Assembly: GCF_001558155.1 (NCBI RefSeq)
Contig: NZ_LOAS01000019.1
Location: forward strand, 62,001-126,000
DNA: 64,000 bases
Source: Aliiruegeria sabulilitoris
Lineage (GTDB): Bacteria; Pseudomonadota; Alphaproteobacteria; Rhodobacterales; Rhodobacteraceae
Reading direction: 5' to 3'
A program made the translations under genes and the position numbers. Under the pieces are notes generated by a model. It had not been told where the DNA came from. It made no database searches and worked only from the letters and a program-made list of their open reading frames with translations. Below are positions 44,309-54,891 of this stretch, in pieces (within the stretch, counting starts at the first letter, position 1; each line of letters begins with the position of its first letter).

Positions 44309-47300
44309 ATGAGCATCAAGGCCGCAATTCACCACCTGACACATTACAAGTACGACCGGCCCGTCACGCTGGGTCCCCAGATTATCCGCCTGCGCCCTGC
44401 GCCGCATTCCCGCACCCGGGTAATTTCCCACTCGCTCAAGGTCTCGCCCAGCGAGCATTTCGTGAACCACCAGCAGGACCCCTACGGCAACTGGATGGCG
44501 CGCTTTGTCTTCCCCGAGCCCGTCCGGGAGTTGAAGATCGAGGTCGACCTGGTTGCCGACATGACGGTCTACAACCCGTTCGACTTCTTCGTCGAGGAAC
44601 GGGCCGAGCATCTGCCCTTCGACTATCCCGAGGAGCTGACCGAAGACCTCACGATCTATCTCAAGCCGGAAAAGGCGGGGCCGCGCCTGCGCCGTCTGCT
44701 CTCCAGCATTGAGTTCAACCCCGAGGAGACCACGGTCGATTTCCTCGTCGGACTGAACATGCGGCTGGAGAAGATGATCGACTACGTCATCCGCATGGAG
44801 CCGGGCGTGCAGACGCCGGAGGAAACGCTGGCCTTCGCCAAGGGCTCCTGCCGCGACACTTCCTGGCTGCTGGTCAATGTCCTGCGTCACCTGGGCATCG
44901 CGGCGCGTTTCGTCTCCGGCTACCTGATCCAGCTTGAGCCGGACCTGAAGGCGCTCGACGGCCCCTCGGGCACCGATCACGACTTCACCGACCTTCACGC
45001 CTGGTGCGAGGCCTATATCCCCGGCGCGGGCTGGATCGGGCTGGACCCGACGAGCGGTTTGCTGACGGGCGAGAGCCACATTCCGCTGGCCGCCACACCG
45101 CATTACCGTAACGCGGCCCCGATCACGGGCCTGGCCAGCGATGCCAAGGTCGAGTTCGATTTCGACATGACCGTGACCCGCGTGGCCGAGCATCCGCGCA
45201 TCACCAAGCCGTTCCCGCAGGATAGCTGGGAGAAGCTGGACAAGCTCGGCAAGGAGGTGGACCGCCAGTTGGAAGAGGGCGACGTGCGGCTCACCATGGG
45301 CGGCGAGCCGACCTTTGTGTCCATCGACGATTACGAGAGCGACGAGTGGAACACCGCTGCCGTCGGCCCGATGAAGCGCGGGCTGGCCGATGACCTGATC
45401 CGGCGGCTGCGCAAGCGGTTCGCGCCCGGCGGCTTCCTGCATTACGGGCAGGGCAAGTGGTATCCGGGCGAGACGTTGCCGCGCTGGACTTTCTCGCTCT
45501 ACTGGCGCCGTGACGGGCAACCGATCTGGCGCAACCCGGAGCTGATCGCCAAGGAAAAGCAGGATACCAAGGTCGGACCGGAACAGGCCGAGGCCGTGCT
45601 GCGCCATATCGCCGAGAGCATCGAGGTCGATCCCGATCACGTGCAGCCGGCCTATGAGGACCCGGCGGAGTGGATCCTGCGGGAGGCCAACCTTCCCGAC
45701 AACGTGAGTCCGGACAATTCCAAGCTGAAGGATGCCGAGGCGCGCCATCGCATCGCGCGCGTCTTCGAGCGCGGGCTGACGAAACCTTCGGGCATGGTGC
45801 TGCCGGTGCAACGCTGGCAGACCAAGGCCCATGGCGGATGGATCTCCGAGCTTTGGCGTACAAGGCGCGGGAAACTTTACCTTATTCCCGGCGATAGCCC
45901 GGTCGGCTACCGCCTGCCGCTGGAGGCCTTGCCGCATATTTCCGCGGGCAGCTACCCGTTCCATTTCCCGCCCGATCCGGCCAATCAGGAGGGCGACCTG
46001 CCGGTCTACGAGATCGAAGGCCGCGAGCGCGAGCCGGGAGAGCCGGACGTGACGCCGGGGCACCGGCAGCAGGGCACCTTCACCGCCGGCGCACCCGCCC
46101 AGGAGCGCAACGCGATGGATGCTCTCTCGGGCGGTGTCGTGCGCACCGCGATGGCGATCGAGCCGCGCGACGGGCGGCTTTGCATCTTCATGCCGCCCAC
46201 CGAGCGGATCGAGGATTACCTCGAACTGGTCGCGGCGGCCGAGCAGGCGGCGGAGGATCTTCAGATCCCGGTCCATATCGAGGGCTACGCGCCGCCCAAC
46301 GATCCGCGTATCAACGTGATCCGCGTCGCTCCCGATCCGGGCGTTGTCGAGGTCAATATCCACCCCGCCCATAGCTGGGAGGATTGCAAGGCGATCACCG
46401 AGGCCGTCTATGACGAGGCGCGCCAGTGTCGCCTCGGCGCCGACAAGTTCATGATCGACGGGCGCCATTGCGGTACCGGTGGCGGCAACCACGTGGTCGT
46501 CGGCGGCTCCACGCCGCTGGACAGCCCCTTCCTGCGCCGTCCGGATCTGCTCAAGAGCCTGCTGCTGCATTGGCAGCGGCATCCCTCGCTGTCCTACCTT
46601 TTCGCGGGCATGTTCATCGGCCCGACTAGTCAGGCGCCGCGCATCGACGAGGCCCGCCATGACAGCCTCTACGAGCTGGAAATCGCGCTGGACCAGATCC
46701 ACCCGCCGGGTCATGGCGATGTGCCGATGCCGTGGCTCACCGACCGGCTGCTGCGCAATATCCTGATCGATGTGACGGGCAACACGCACCGCGCCGAGAT
46801 CTGCATCGACAAGCTCTATTCGCCCGACGGCCCCACCGGCCGGCTTGGCCTGATCGAGTTCCGCGGCTTCGAGATGCCGCCCGATCCGCGCATGTCGCTG
46901 GCCCAGCAATTGCTGATCCGCGCACTGATCGCACGGATGTGGCAGAACCCGGTGCACGGGGCGCCGATCCGGTGGGGCACGCGCCTGCATGACCGGTTCA
47001 TGCTGCCGCATTTCATCTGGGAAGACTTCCTCGACGTCCTGCGCGACCTGAAGGATCACGGCTTCGAGATGGATCCCGGCTGGTTCAAGGCGCAGGCCGA
47101 GTTCCGTTTCCCCTTCTGTGGCGAGGTCGAGGCCGAAGGCGTGCATCTGGAGCTGCGTCAGGCGCTGGAGCCGTGGCATGTGCTGGGCGAGACCGGCGCC
47201 ATCGGCGGCACGGTGCGCTACACCGACAGCTCGGTGGAGCGGCTGCAGGCGCAGCTGACCACGACCGATCCGGAGCGCTACGCGGTGACCTGCAACGGGC

Positions 47301-47656
47301 GTCGCCTGCCGCTTCAGGCCACCGGCACCAGCGGGGTCTCCGTGGCCGGTCTTCGGTTCAAGGCATGGCAGCCGCCCGAGGCGCTGCACCCGGTCCTGCC
47401 GGTCAATGCGCCTCTCACCTTCGACATCTTCGATACTTGGACGGGCAGGGCGCTTGCGGGCTGTACCTATCACGTGGCCCATCCCGGCGGGCGCAATTAC
47501 GAGACCTTCCCGGTGAATGGCAACGAGGCCCAGGCACGCCGCCTGGCGCGGTTCGAGCCGCATGGGCACAAGGGCGGTGCCTACTTGCCCCCGGCCGAAT
47601 TGCCCCATAGGGAATTCCCGATGACGCTCGATCTGAGGAGAGCGCCGGGAATCTAG
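44309..47656 (+). CDS. Transglutaminase-like protein fused to DUF2126
   Basis: 1115 residues. The N-terminal part (about 1-290) is a bacterial transglutaminase-like unit with an N-terminal beta domain. Its triad is Cys181 ([11 protein letters not shown]), His230 (DLHAWCEAY) and Asp246 (GLDPTSG). The C-terminal 800 residues are DUF2126 ([15 protein letters not shown] near 330; [17 protein letters not shown] near 715; [11 protein letters not shown] near 853), a domain proposed to be amidoligase-like. First of a three-gene cluster with an ATP-grasp/alpha-E protein and a second transglutaminase. It likely acts on peptides or isopeptide bonds in the cytoplasm since no signal peptide is seen; the substrate is not known. 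Confidence 0.93.
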   Translation: MSIKAAIHHLTHYKYDRPVTLGPQIIRLRPAPHSRTRVISHSLKVSPSEHFVNHQQDPYGNWMARFVFPEPVRELKIEVDLVADMTVYNPFDFFVEERAEHLPFDYPEELTEDLTIYLKPEKAGPRLRRLLSSIEFNPEETTVDFLVGLNMRLEKMIDYVIRMEPGVQTPEETLAFAKGSCRDTSWLLVNVLRHLGIAARFVSGYLIQLEPDLKALDGPSGTDHDFTDLHAWCEAYIPGAGWIGLDPTSGLLTGESHIPLAATPHYRNAAPITGLASDAKVEFDFDMTVTRVAEHPRITKPFPQDSWEKLDKLGKEVDRQLEEGDVRLTMGGEPTFVSIDDYESDEWNTAAVGPMKRGLADDLIRRLRKRFAPGGFLHYGQGKWYPGETLPRWTFSLYWRRDGQPIWRNPELIAKEKQDTKVGPEQAEAVLRHIAESIEVDPDHVQPAYEDPAEWILREANLPDNVSPDNSKLKDAEARHRIARVFERGLTKPSGMVLPVQRWQTKAHGGWISELWRTRRGKLYLIPGDSPVGYRLPLEALPHISAGSYPFHFPPDPANQEGDLPVYEIEGREREPGEPDVTPGHRQQGTFTAGAPAQERNAMDALSGGVVRTAMAIEPRDGRLCIFMPPTERIEDYLELVAAAEQAAEDLQIPVHIEGYAPPNDPRINVIRVAPDPGVVEVNIHPAHSWEDCKAITEAVYDEARQCRLGADKFMIDGRHCGTGGGNHVVVGGSTPLDSPFLRRPDLLKSLLLHWQRHPSLSYLFAGMFIGPTSQAPRIDEARHDSLYELEIALDQIHPPGHGDVPMPWLTDRLLRNILIDVTGNTHRAEICIDKLYSPDGPTGRLGLIEFRGFEMPPDPRMSLAQQLLIRALIARMWQNPVHGAPIRWGTRLHDRFMLPHFIWEDFLDVLRDLKDHGFEMDPGWFKAQAEFRFPFCGEVEAEGVHLELRQALEPWHVLGETGAIGGTVRYTDSSVERLQAQLTTTDPERYAVTCNGRRLPLQATGTSGVSVAGLRFKAWQPPEALHPVLPVNAPLTFDIFDTWTGRALAGCTYHVAHPGGRNYETFPVNGNEAQARRLARFEPHGHKGGAYLPPAELPHREFPMTLDLRRAPGI

Positions 47657-47670
47657 GGACCAGGGGGCGG

Positions 47671-50043
47671 ATGCAGTCACAGTCACAGGGCGAGGGTCCG
47701 CTCGATGAATTCCTGTCTGGCTACGTGCCGCAGGAGGGGGTGCCGGACGAGCTTCTGGGGCCGGATGGCGAGGTGCGCCCTGTCTGGGCGGGCTTCGTCA
47801 AGCGGCTGGCCGCGATGCCCGAAGGGCGGCTCGCCGAGCGCATCGCGCATGGCGACCGCTACCTGCGCGATGCGGGGGTCTATTTCCGACGTTACGGTCC
47901 GGAGGATCCGACGAACCGCGACTGGCCGCTGAGCCATGTGCCGCTGCTGATCGCCGAGGATGAGTGGGACGAAATCGCCGCCGGCCTGATCGAGCGGGCC
48001 GAGCTTCTGGAGAAGCTCGCGGCCGATCTTTACGGCGAGAACCGGCTGGTGGCGGAAGGTCACCTGCCGGCCTCGTTGATCGCGGAGAGCCCGGAATGGC
48101 TGCACCCGCTCGTCGGTGTGAAACCGCGCGAAGGGCATTTCCTCGACTTCATCGCCTTTGACATCGGGCGCGGGCCGAACGGCAAGTGGTGGGTGTTGTG
48201 CGACCGCACGCAGGCGCCCTCGGGCGCGGGCTTCGCACTGGAAAACCGGATTGCCACGACACGCGTCTATTCGGACATTTTCGTCGGCGCCAACGTGACA
48301 CGTCTCTCCGGTTTTTTTCGCAAGTTCCGCGATCGTCTGATGGATCTGCGACCCGGCCACCAGGGGCGGGTCGGTATCCTGACGCCGGGACCGATGAACG
48401 CGACCTATTTCGAACACGCCTATATCGCGCGCTATCTCGGCTTCACGCTGCTGGAAGGCGACGATCTGACGGTTCAGAATGGCGAGCTGATGATCCGGAC
48501 GATCGACGGGTTGCAGCCGATCTCGGTCCTTTGGCGGCGGCTGGACGCGCAATGGTCCGACCCGCTGGAGCTGAACGAGGGCTCGCAGCTGGGCACGCCG
48601 GGGCTGCTGGGGGCGATCCGGTCGGGCAATGTCTCCATGGTCAACGCGCTTGGCACGGGCGTTCTGGAGACGCGCGCGTTGATGGCCTTCCTGCCGCGCC
48701 TGAGCGAGTTGCTCGACGGACGTCCGCTGCGGATGCCGAATGTCGCCACATGGTGGTGCGGCCAGGAGAGCGAGCGGGCGCATGTGCGCGCGAACTCAAG
48801 CGGGATGCTCTTCAGTTCGTCCTGGGCGACGGGGCTGGCCCACGAAACGGACGGGGTGACACCGCCGCCCTCGGCACTGGATGCCTGGATCGAACGGCGA
48901 GGCGCGTCGCTGGTGGCGCAGGAGCAGGTGCATCTCTCCACCGCGCCGGCGCTGATCGACGGCAAGCTCGTGCCGCGCCCGATGACGTTGCGCGTCTTCC
49001 TCGCACGCACCGAGAAGGGTTGGACCGCCATGCCGGGCGGGTTCGCGCGGATCGGAAGTTCGGAAGACAGCTCGGCCATTGCCATGCAGGAAGGCGGGCA
49101 GGTGGCCGATGTCTGGGTGATCAGCCGGCAAACGGAGCTTTCCGACACGCTGGCCGATACGGTTGGAAAGTTCGAGCGCACTCCGCCCGGCGCCTTGCCA
49201 AGCCGCGCGGCCGATAACCTTTTCTGGCTCGGGCGCTATGTCGAGCGGTCCGAACATATTGTCCGGGTGCTCAGGGCGCATCATGCGCGGCTGGCCGAGA
49301 GCGAGATGCCGGATGCGCCGCTTCCACTCTTCGCGGCGCGCTATCTCGAAAACCTCGGCTGCTCCAGCGTGGAAGCGGTGCCCAGCGAGCTGGTCGATTC
49401 CGTATCGGCGGCGCTGAATTCGGCCGGGAAGGTGGCCGACCGGTTCTCGGTCGACGGAACCCTGGCGCTGGTGGACCTGACGCGGACGGTGTGCGAGTTC
49501 GCCGAACGCGTGCAGCCGGGCGACGATGCCGCGAGCGCGATGAGCGTGCTGATCCGAAAGCTCAACGGCTTCTCGGGCCTTGTGCATGACAACATGTACC
49601 GTTTTGCCGGATGGCGCTTCCTGTCGATCGGGCGCGCGGTGGAGCGGGCGGTGACCATGACGAAATGTCTTGCGGATTTCGCCGACCCGTCGGCGCCCGC
49701 CGGCGCGCTGGACATGGCGGTGGAGATCGCCGACAGCGTGATGACCCACCACCGGCGCTACACGGTGGCCACGAGCCGGGCCACGGTGATCGACCTTCTG
49801 GCGCTGGACGAGCTGAACCCGCGCTCGATCCTGTGCCAGCTCGGCGATATCGAGGAGCACCTGTCGCACCTGCCGGGCACGGGGCAGCACCGGCAGATGA
49901 CGCCGCTGACCCGGGCGGTTCTGCGTGCGCGCACGGATCTGGCGCTGCAATTGCCGGAGACGGTCGGCAGGAATGATCTTGAGCGGTTGGTGGACGACCT
50001 GTCCGGCATTTCCGACCAGCTCACGCTGGCCTATCTGAGCTGA
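47671..50043 (+). CDS. Circularly permuted ATP-grasp protein fused to an alpha-E domain
   Basis: 790 residues. About residues 60-500 are a circularly permuted ATP-grasp ligase (RVGILTPGPMNATYFEHAY, VLWRRLDAQWSDP, then FLARTEKGWTAMPGGFARIG). From about 512 an alpha-E domain begins (SRAADNLFWLGRYVERSEHI) and runs to the end. In most relatives these are two adjacent genes, so this is a fusion. ATP-grasp ligases join a carboxylate to an amine, suggesting peptide-bond synthesis matched to the hydrolase-like transglutaminases on each side. Start 14 bases after the previous stop. Confidence 0.92.
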   Translation: MQSQSQGEGPLDEFLSGYVPQEGVPDELLGPDGEVRPVWAGFVKRLAAMPEGRLAERIAHGDRYLRDAGVYFRRYGPEDPTNRDWPLSHVPLLIAEDEWDEIAAGLIERAELLEKLAADLYGENRLVAEGHLPASLIAESPEWLHPLVGVKPREGHFLDFIAFDIGRGPNGKWWVLCDRTQAPSGAGFALENRIATTRVYSDIFVGANVTRLSGFFRKFRDRLMDLRPGHQGRVGILTPGPMNATYFEHAYIARYLGFTLLEGDDLTVQNGELMIRTIDGLQPISVLWRRLDAQWSDPLELNEGSQLGTPGLLGAIRSGNVSMVNALGTGVLETRALMAFLPRLSELLDGRPLRMPNVATWWCGQESERAHVRANSSGMLFSSSWATGLAHETDGVTPPPSALDAWIERRGASLVAQEQVHLSTAPALIDGKLVPRPMTLRVFLARTEKGWTAMPGGFARIGSSEDSSAIAMQEGGQVADVWVISRQTELSDTLADTVGKFERTPPGALPSRAADNLFWLGRYVERSEHIVRVLRAHHARLAESEMPDAPLPLFAARYLENLGCSSVEAVPSELVDSVSAALNSAGKVADRFSVDGTLALVDLTRTVCEFAERVQPGDDAASAMSVLIRKLNGFSGLVHDNMYRFAGWRFLSIGRAVERAVTMTKCLADFADPSAPAGALDMAVEIADSVMTHHRRYTVATSRATVIDLLALDELNPRSILCQLGDIEEHLSHLPGTGQHRQMTPLTRAVLRARTDLALQLPETVGRNDLERLVDDLSGISDQLTLAYLS

Positions 50044-50054
50044 GGGGGGGGGAC

Positions 50055-50939
50055 ATGCAATACGATATCCGCATGAGCGTGACCTATCATTACCCGGTGG
50101 CGGCGACTGCGGGGCGGCACCTGTTGCGCCTGATGCCGTCGTCGATCCCCGGCGAACAGCGGCTGGACTCCAGTCGCCTCCTCGTGGAGCCGGACCCGGT
50201 GGAGTGGCGCCAGAGCGTCGACTTTTTCGGAAACCGGACGGATGAAGTGGCGCTGGACAGCCCGCATACCGAAAGCCGGTTCGAGATGTCCTGCCGGGTC
50301 GAACGGATGGTGGGGGGACAGAAGATCGACATCTCCCCGCGCCCCGAGGACCTGCCGCGGGAAATCGCGGCGCAAGCCACGCTCGCTTCGGAAGCGCCGC
50401 ATCATTTTCTCGGCAACAGCCCGCGCATCACGCTCCATCCAGCCATGACCACCTATGGGCAGAAGGCCGCGCGCGGAGCGGAATCGGTGCTGGAAATGTT
50501 CCACAGCCTCGGCCGCGCCATCAATGCGGACTTCACCTTTGATCCGACGGCGACCGAGGTTGACACGCCGGCCATCGACGCGTTCGAGCGGCGCGAGGGG
50601 GTGTGCCAGGATTTCACCCATGTGATGATCTCCTGCCTGCGCGGGATGGGCATTCCGGCCGGCTATGTCAGCGGCTTCCTGCGAACCGTTCCGCCCGAGG
50701 GGCAGCCGCGTCTCGAAGGGGCCGATGCCATGCATGCCTGGGTGCGCGCCTGGTGCGGGGAGCGGATCGGCTGGGTCGAATACGACCCGACCAACGCGCT
50801 CGACGTCGCCAATGACCACGTGGTGATCGCCCGTGGACGGGACTATTCCGACGTGGCGCCGGTCAAGGGCGTGATGCGCATTGCCGGTGGGCAGCAGACG
50901 ACGCAATCGGTGGATGTGATCCCGCTGGGCGATAGCTGA
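50055..50939 (+). CDS. Transglutaminase-like cysteine peptidase family protein
   Basis: 294 residues. An N-terminal beta domain (MQYDIRMSVTYHYPV) is followed by the core with Cys184 (REGVCQDFTHVMI), His227 (AMHAWVRAW) and Asp244 (EYDPTNALD), so the triad is complete. Families of this kind more often cleave or rearrange amide bonds than cross-link. It starts 11 bases after the ATP-grasp/alpha-E gene behind a run of G. The Anbu (HslV-like) peptidase gene that often accompanies such clusters in proteobacteria is not in this window. Confidence 0.92.
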   Translation: MQYDIRMSVTYHYPVAATAGRHLLRLMPSSIPGEQRLDSSRLLVEPDPVEWRQSVDFFGNRTDEVALDSPHTESRFEMSCRVERMVGGQKIDISPRPEDLPREIAAQATLASEAPHHFLGNSPRITLHPAMTTYGQKAARGAESVLEMFHSLGRAINADFTFDPTATEVDTPAIDAFERREGVCQDFTHVMISCLRGMGIPAGYVSGFLRTVPPEGQPRLEGADAMHAWVRAWCGERIGWVEYDPTNALDVANDHVVIARGRDYSDVAPVKGVMRIAGGQQTTQSVDVIPLGDS

Positions 50940-50965
50940 GCGCGAAGCGAAAGCGTCCTGCGCCG

Positions 50966-51052
50966 GCCGTCATGACGGCTGAAGCGCTTGGTGCAGCCTA
51001 GACCGGTTCCCTGCGTTCTTGCTTCCGGCATGAGCCTTAACATCGGTTAAGG
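50966..51052. other. Palindrome and hairpin between convergent operons
   Basis: GCCGTCATGACGGC (50966-50979) is a perfect 14-base palindrome. Further on, CCTTAAC (51035-51041) and GTTAAGG (51046-51052) form a 7-bp stem with loop ATCG. They lie between the transglutaminase cluster and the 3' end of the sugar ABC operon, where terminators for both are expected, but there is no good U tract. Confidence 0.45.
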
Positions 51053-51091
51053 TTAATGCCCTGAAATGTTGTCTTTGCTTTCGTGCTTCGC

Positions 51092-52090
51092 TCAGGAGAT
51101 CCGGGCACCGTTGGCATCGAAGCTGAAGCTGTCGGTGTCGTCGAAATCGATCCCCACCACCGTATCGGCTTCTACGTCATGCTGCCGGAAGAGGCGGACC
51201 GTCACGACGTGGCCATCGCCCAGGTCGACCAGAACATTGGTATCGCCCCCGAGCTTTTCGACATGGGTAACCTTGCCGGAGGCGCGCCCCGCGCCGTCGA
51301 GCTGGATATGTTCGGGTCGAATGCCGATGGTGAGGCCCGCCGCGCCGCCAATCCGTTCCGCCGGCAGGAAATTCATCGACGGCGCCCCGAGAAAACCGGC
51401 GACGAACTGGTTTGCAGGGTTGTTGTAGAGCTCCATCGGCGAGCCGACCTGCTCCACGCGGCCATCGCGCAGCACAACGATCTTGTCTGCCAGCGTCATC
51501 GCCTCGGTCTGGTCATGAGTGACATAGACCATCGAGGCGTGGAGCTGCCGGTGCAGACGGGCGATCTCGATCCGCGTGTTCATCCGGAGCGCGGCATCGA
51601 GGTTGGAGAGCGGCTCGTCGAACAGGAACAGCTTGGGTTCACGCACGATGGCACGGCCGATGGCGACCCGTTGCCGCTGGCCGCCCGACAACTCCGACGG
51701 GCGGCGGGCAAGGTAGTCCTCCAGCGAGAGCATCCGGCTGGCGATTGCAACCCGTTCCGCGATCAGCGCCTTGGATTGCCCCTCCTGTTTCAGCGCCAGC
51801 GCCATGTTCCCCTCGACCGTCAGGTGCGGGTAGAGCGCATAGGACTGGAAGACCATGGCGATGCCGCGCTTTGCCGGCGGCACCTGGTTGACGATCTCGC
51901 CGCCGATCTCGACCGTCCCTTGCGTGGCATCTTCCAGCCCGGCGATCACTCGCAGAAGCGTGGACTTGCCGCAGCCAGACGGGCCGACAAAGACGACGAA
52001 CTCGCCTTCCTCGACTTCGAGGTCGATATTGCGGAGCACCTCGGTCTTGCCAAAGGACTTGCAGACATTGGTGAGTTTCAGGGCGGTCAT
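51092..52090 (-). CDS. Sugar ABC transporter ATPase (UgpC/MsmK type)
   Basis: 332 residues from the ATG at 52090. Walker A is FVGPSGCGKSTLLR, the signature LSGGQRQRVAIGRA, Walker B LFLFDEPLSNLD, and the H-loop VTHDQ. The C-terminal regulatory (TOBE-type) domain includes IGIRPEHIQL. It powers the CUT1 permeases encoded upstream. Last gene of the minus-strand operon that starts with the binding protein at 56466. Confidence 0.93.
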   Translation of the reverse strand: MTALKLTNVCKSFGKTEVLRNIDLEVEEGEFVVFVGPSGCGKSTLLRVIAGLEDATQGTVEIGGEIVNQVPPAKRGIAMVFQSYALYPHLTVEGNMALALKQEGQSKALIAERVAIASRMLSLEDYLARRPSELSGGQRQRVAIGRAIVREPKLFLFDEPLSNLDAALRMNTRIEIARLHRQLHASMVYVTHDQTEAMTLADKIVVLRDGRVEQVGSPMELYNNPANQFVAGFLGAPSMNFLPAERIGGAAGLTIGIRPEHIQLDGAGRASGKVTHVEKLGGDTNVLVDLGDGHVVTVRLFRQHDVEADTVVGIDFDDTDSFSFDANGARIS

Positions 52091-52101
52091 CGGCGTTTCC
52101 T

Positions 52102-53121
52102 TCAGAGGTCGATGGCGCGGCCGGAGCGGATGCTTTCGTCGGCGGCAAGGCAGATGCGGAGCGATTGCACCGCGTCCTGGGCGTGTCGGGCGAGGTCGAT
52201 ATCTTGTGCGATGGCGCGGAGCACGAAAGCCTGTTCGGCGTCGCACAGCTCCTGGTGGCCCGGCTCGCCGGGGAAATCTACCAGCTCATCGCCGCCTTCG
52301 CGGTGGATCTTCAGCGTGCCGACCTTGGTGTGGCCCTCCACGGAATCGGAATCGTGGTCCGAGAGCGTCACGATGGAGACCGCGCCCCTGGGCGAGACGA
52401 TATCCTTCACGAAATGCGCCGTCTCGGACATCATCGGCCCCCAGCCAGCCTCGTACCAGCCGACGGAGCCATCGGCGAAGATCACCTGGAACTGGCCGTA
52501 ATTATACATGTCCTCGGCAATTTCATCGGAAAGCCGCAGCCCCATCCCGTGAACGCGCACCGGCGCGGCATCGGTCACCTGGCACATGACATCCACGTAA
52601 TGCACGCCGCAATCGACGATGGGCGAGGTGGTCTGCATAAGCTGCTTGTGCGTCTCCCATGTCGGCCCGTCGGATTGCTGGTTCAGGTTGAGACGGAAGA
52701 CATAAGGCCCGCCGAGGGAACGGGCTTCCTCGATCAGCCGGATCCAGGACGGGTGGTGGCGCAGGATATAGCCAACGATCAGCTTCTTTCCCAACCTTGC
52801 CGCTGTGTCCGCCACCCGTTGCGCGTCCGCGACGGTAGTTGCCAGCGGCTTCTCGACAAAGACATGCGCGCCGGCTTCCATTGCCGCCACGGCATAGTCC
52901 GCATGGCTGTCGGAATAGGTGGCGATGCACACGAGATCGGGTTTCGTGGCCACCAGCGCCTCCTCGAAGCTGGCGAAACGCGGGTATCCGTCGAGATCGT
53001 CGGGCAGGCTGCGGCCCGACCGGTCGACAAGGCCGACAATCTCGCTGTCTTGATGGTGGTGATGGGCAAGTGCGTGGCTCAGCCCCATATTGCCGAGCCC
53101 GGCGATGAGGGTGCGGATCAT
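52102..53121 (-). CDS. Gfo/Idh/MocA family oxidoreductase
   Basis: 339 residues. The NAD(P)-binding start is MIRTLIAGLGNMGLSHALAH, and the family motif VEKPLATT with the conserved Lys is at about residues 90-97. The C-terminal domain has DCGVHYVDVMC with the catalytic-region His. Its start overlaps the permease stop by ATGA. Within an amino-sugar locus it may oxidise or epimerise a sugar taken up by the transporter, or process a linked sugar; the substrate is unknown. Confidence 0.9.
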   Translation of the reverse strand: MIRTLIAGLGNMGLSHALAHHHHQDSEIVGLVDRSGRSLPDDLDGYPRFASFEEALVATKPDLVCIATYSDSHADYAVAAMEAGAHVFVEKPLATTVADAQRVADTAARLGKKLIVGYILRHHPSWIRLIEEARSLGGPYVFRLNLNQQSDGPTWETHKQLMQTTSPIVDCGVHYVDVMCQVTDAAPVRVHGMGLRLSDEIAEDMYNYGQFQVIFADGSVGWYEAGWGPMMSETAHFVKDIVSPRGAVSIVTLSDHDSDSVEGHTKVGTLKIHREGGDELVDFPGEPGHQELCDAEQAFVLRAIAQDIDLARHAQDAVQSLRICLAADESIRSGRAIDL

Positions 53122-53963
53122 TTGACAGCTCCCGAAGTGATGCCGCGGATCAGTTGCCGCGAGAAGATGACGTAAAGGATCATGACCGGCAGGATCGCCA
53201 TGGAGAGCGCGGAGAGCACCGCGTTCCAGTCGGTCACGAACTGCCCGATGAAGACCTGCGACCCAAGCGTCAGTGTCTTGGTCGCCTCGGCAGGCGCGAG
53301 GATCAGCGGGAACCACAGGTCGTTCCAGATCGGGATCATGTTGAACACGGCAACCGTTGCCATGGCCGGGCGTACCAGCGGCACGACGAGGCGAAAGAAG
53401 ATCGTGTATTCCGAGAGCCCGTCGATCCGGCCCGCATTCTTCAGATCATCGGAAACCTGCTTCATGAACTCGCTGAGGATGAAAACGGCGAGCGGCAGAC
53501 CCTGCGCGGTATAGACGAGGATCAGCGCCATCAGCGTGTTCACCAGCCCGGTTGCCACCATCATTTCGAGGATGGCGACAGTGCCGATCCGGATCGGGAT
53601 CATGATGCCGAGCGCGAGGTAGAGCCCCATCAGCGTGTTGCCCTTGAAGCGGTACTCGGCCAGCGCGAAGGCCGCCATCGCTCCGAAGAGCAGGATGAAG
53701 AAGAGCGAACAGACCGTCACGATCATCGAGTTCTGGAAGTAGAGGAAGAAATCCCCCTGTTTGAACACCGTCTCGTAGCCGATGGTCGAGAAGGTTTCCG
53801 ATGAGGGCAGGGCGAGCGGTTCGCGGAAGATTGCCTTGCGGGTCTTGAAGGAGTTGATGACGATCACGAAGACCGGAAACAGCGCTATCAGCGTGTAGGC
53901 CAGCAGGATCGCGTGGGCTGCGGCGGTGTTGAGCGGGCTGCGGCGGGCCTTGTTCATGGTCAT
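53118..53963 (-). CDS. Sugar ABC transporter permease 2 (CUT1)
   Basis: 281 residues, six helices. The N-terminal helix is AHAILLAYTLIALFPVFVIVI-like, and the cytoplasmic EAA-type loop is DDLKNAGRIDGLSEYTIFFR, which contacts the ATPase. It fits the MalG/UgpE half of carbohydrate importers. The partner permease starts 5 bases upstream of this gene (its stop at 53968). Confidence 0.93.
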   Translation of the reverse strand: MTMNKARRSPLNTAAAHAILLAYTLIALFPVFVIVINSFKTRKAIFREPLALPSSETFSTIGYETVFKQGDFFLYFQNSMIVTVCSLFFILLFGAMAAFALAEYRFKGNTLMGLYLALGIMIPIRIGTVAILEMMVATGLVNTLMALILVYTAQGLPLAVFILSEFMKQVSDDLKNAGRIDGLSEYTIFFRLVVPLVRPAMATVAVFNMIPIWNDLWFPLILAPAEATKTLTLGSQVFIGQFVTDWNAVLSALSMAILPVMILYVIFSRQLIRGITSGAVK

Positions 53964-53967
53964 CCCC

Positions 53968-54891
53968 TTAGAACTGGTAGCGGCGCAACCGCGTCTGGAT
54001 ACCGAAGAGGTAGATACAGACGCCGATCAGGATGATGACGAACATGGCCGTCGCGATGGCGGATCCCATATGCGGGTCACCCAGTTGGAGCTGGAAGCCG
54101 AAGAAGGTCCGGTAGAGGAATGTGCCGAGGATATCGGTGGAGAAATTCGGCCCCGCCAACGCGCCCTGCGCGGCGTAGATCAGGTCGAACGCATTGAAGT
54201 TGCCAACGAAAGTCAGGATGGAGATGATGCCGATGGAGGGCAGGATCAACGGCAGCTTGATCTTCCAGAAAGCCGACATGCCGGTGATGCCGTCGCATTC
54301 GCCGGCCTCCAGGATCTCCTCCGGGATCGACAGGAGCGCGGCGTAGATCAGCATCATCGGGATGCCGACGAACTGCCAGACGGAAACCAGCGCCAGCGTG
54401 GTCAGCGCATACTCCTCCTTGCCGAGCCAGGGGGCGTAGAGGGATTTCAATCCGACCGCGTCGAGCATCGAGGGAGCGATGCCCCAGATTGGCGAAAGGA
54501 TCAGTTTCCAGGCAAACCCCACGATCACGAAGCTGAGAATTGTCGGAATGAAGATCGCGGAGCGATAGAGATGCGCAAAGCGCAGGCGCGGGTGGCTGAG
54601 GATCGCCGCCAGCAGAATTCCGATCGGATTCTGAACCAACATGTGGATGAAGAAGAACCAGAAATTGTTTCCGAGCGCGTTCCAGAACTGCTCAGACCAG
54701 ATCGCGTCTCCGAAAAGCGTGTAGAAATTCTGAAGGCCGACAAAGACCCGTTGCTGCTCGATCTCGGTGAAGAGCGCAAGCCGTAACGTATTGAACAGTG
54801 GGAAGATCATCACCGCCGTGTAGACGATGACTGCAGGGGCAAGGAATACGAGGACATGCCAGCGAACTCGGGAGGAACGGGGCTCAGACAT
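53968..54891 (-). CDS. Sugar ABC transporter permease 1 (CUT1)
   Basis: 307 residues from the ATG at 54891. Six helices are seen, beginning WHVLVFLAPAVIVYTAVMIF. The EAA-type loop is EEILEAGECDGITGMSAFW. It fits the MalF/UgpA half. It follows the binding-protein gene after a gap of 318 bases that holds a large inverted repeat, which may lower permease expression relative to the binding protein. Confidence 0.93.
   Translation of the reverse strand: MSEPRSSRVRWHVLVFLAPAVIVYTAVMIFPLFNTLRLALFTEIEQQRVFVGLQNFYTLFGDAIWSEQFWNALGNNFWFFFIHMLVQNPIGILLAAILSHPRLRFAHLYRSAIFIPTILSFVIVGFAWKLILSPIWGIAPSMLDAVGLKSLYAPWLGKEEYALTTLALVSVWQFVGIPMMLIYAALLSIPEEILEAGECDGITGMSAFWKIKLPLILPSIGIISILTFVGNFNAFDLIYAAQGALAGPNFSTDILGTFLYRTFFGFQLQLGDPHMGSAIATAMFVIILIGVCIYLFGIQTRLRRYQF

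Noticed and set aside
44228-47686. 1152-codon minus-strand frame opposite the DUF2126 gene
   Set aside because: Mirrors the real gene, is His/Gln/Arg-rich and has no motif or ribosome site.
51035-51056. CtrA-like box (TTAA repeats) after the transglutaminase cluster
   Set aside because: The TTAA half-sites are 6 bases apart rather than the 7 of the CtrA consensus, and they lie between convergent gene ends where no promoter is needed.
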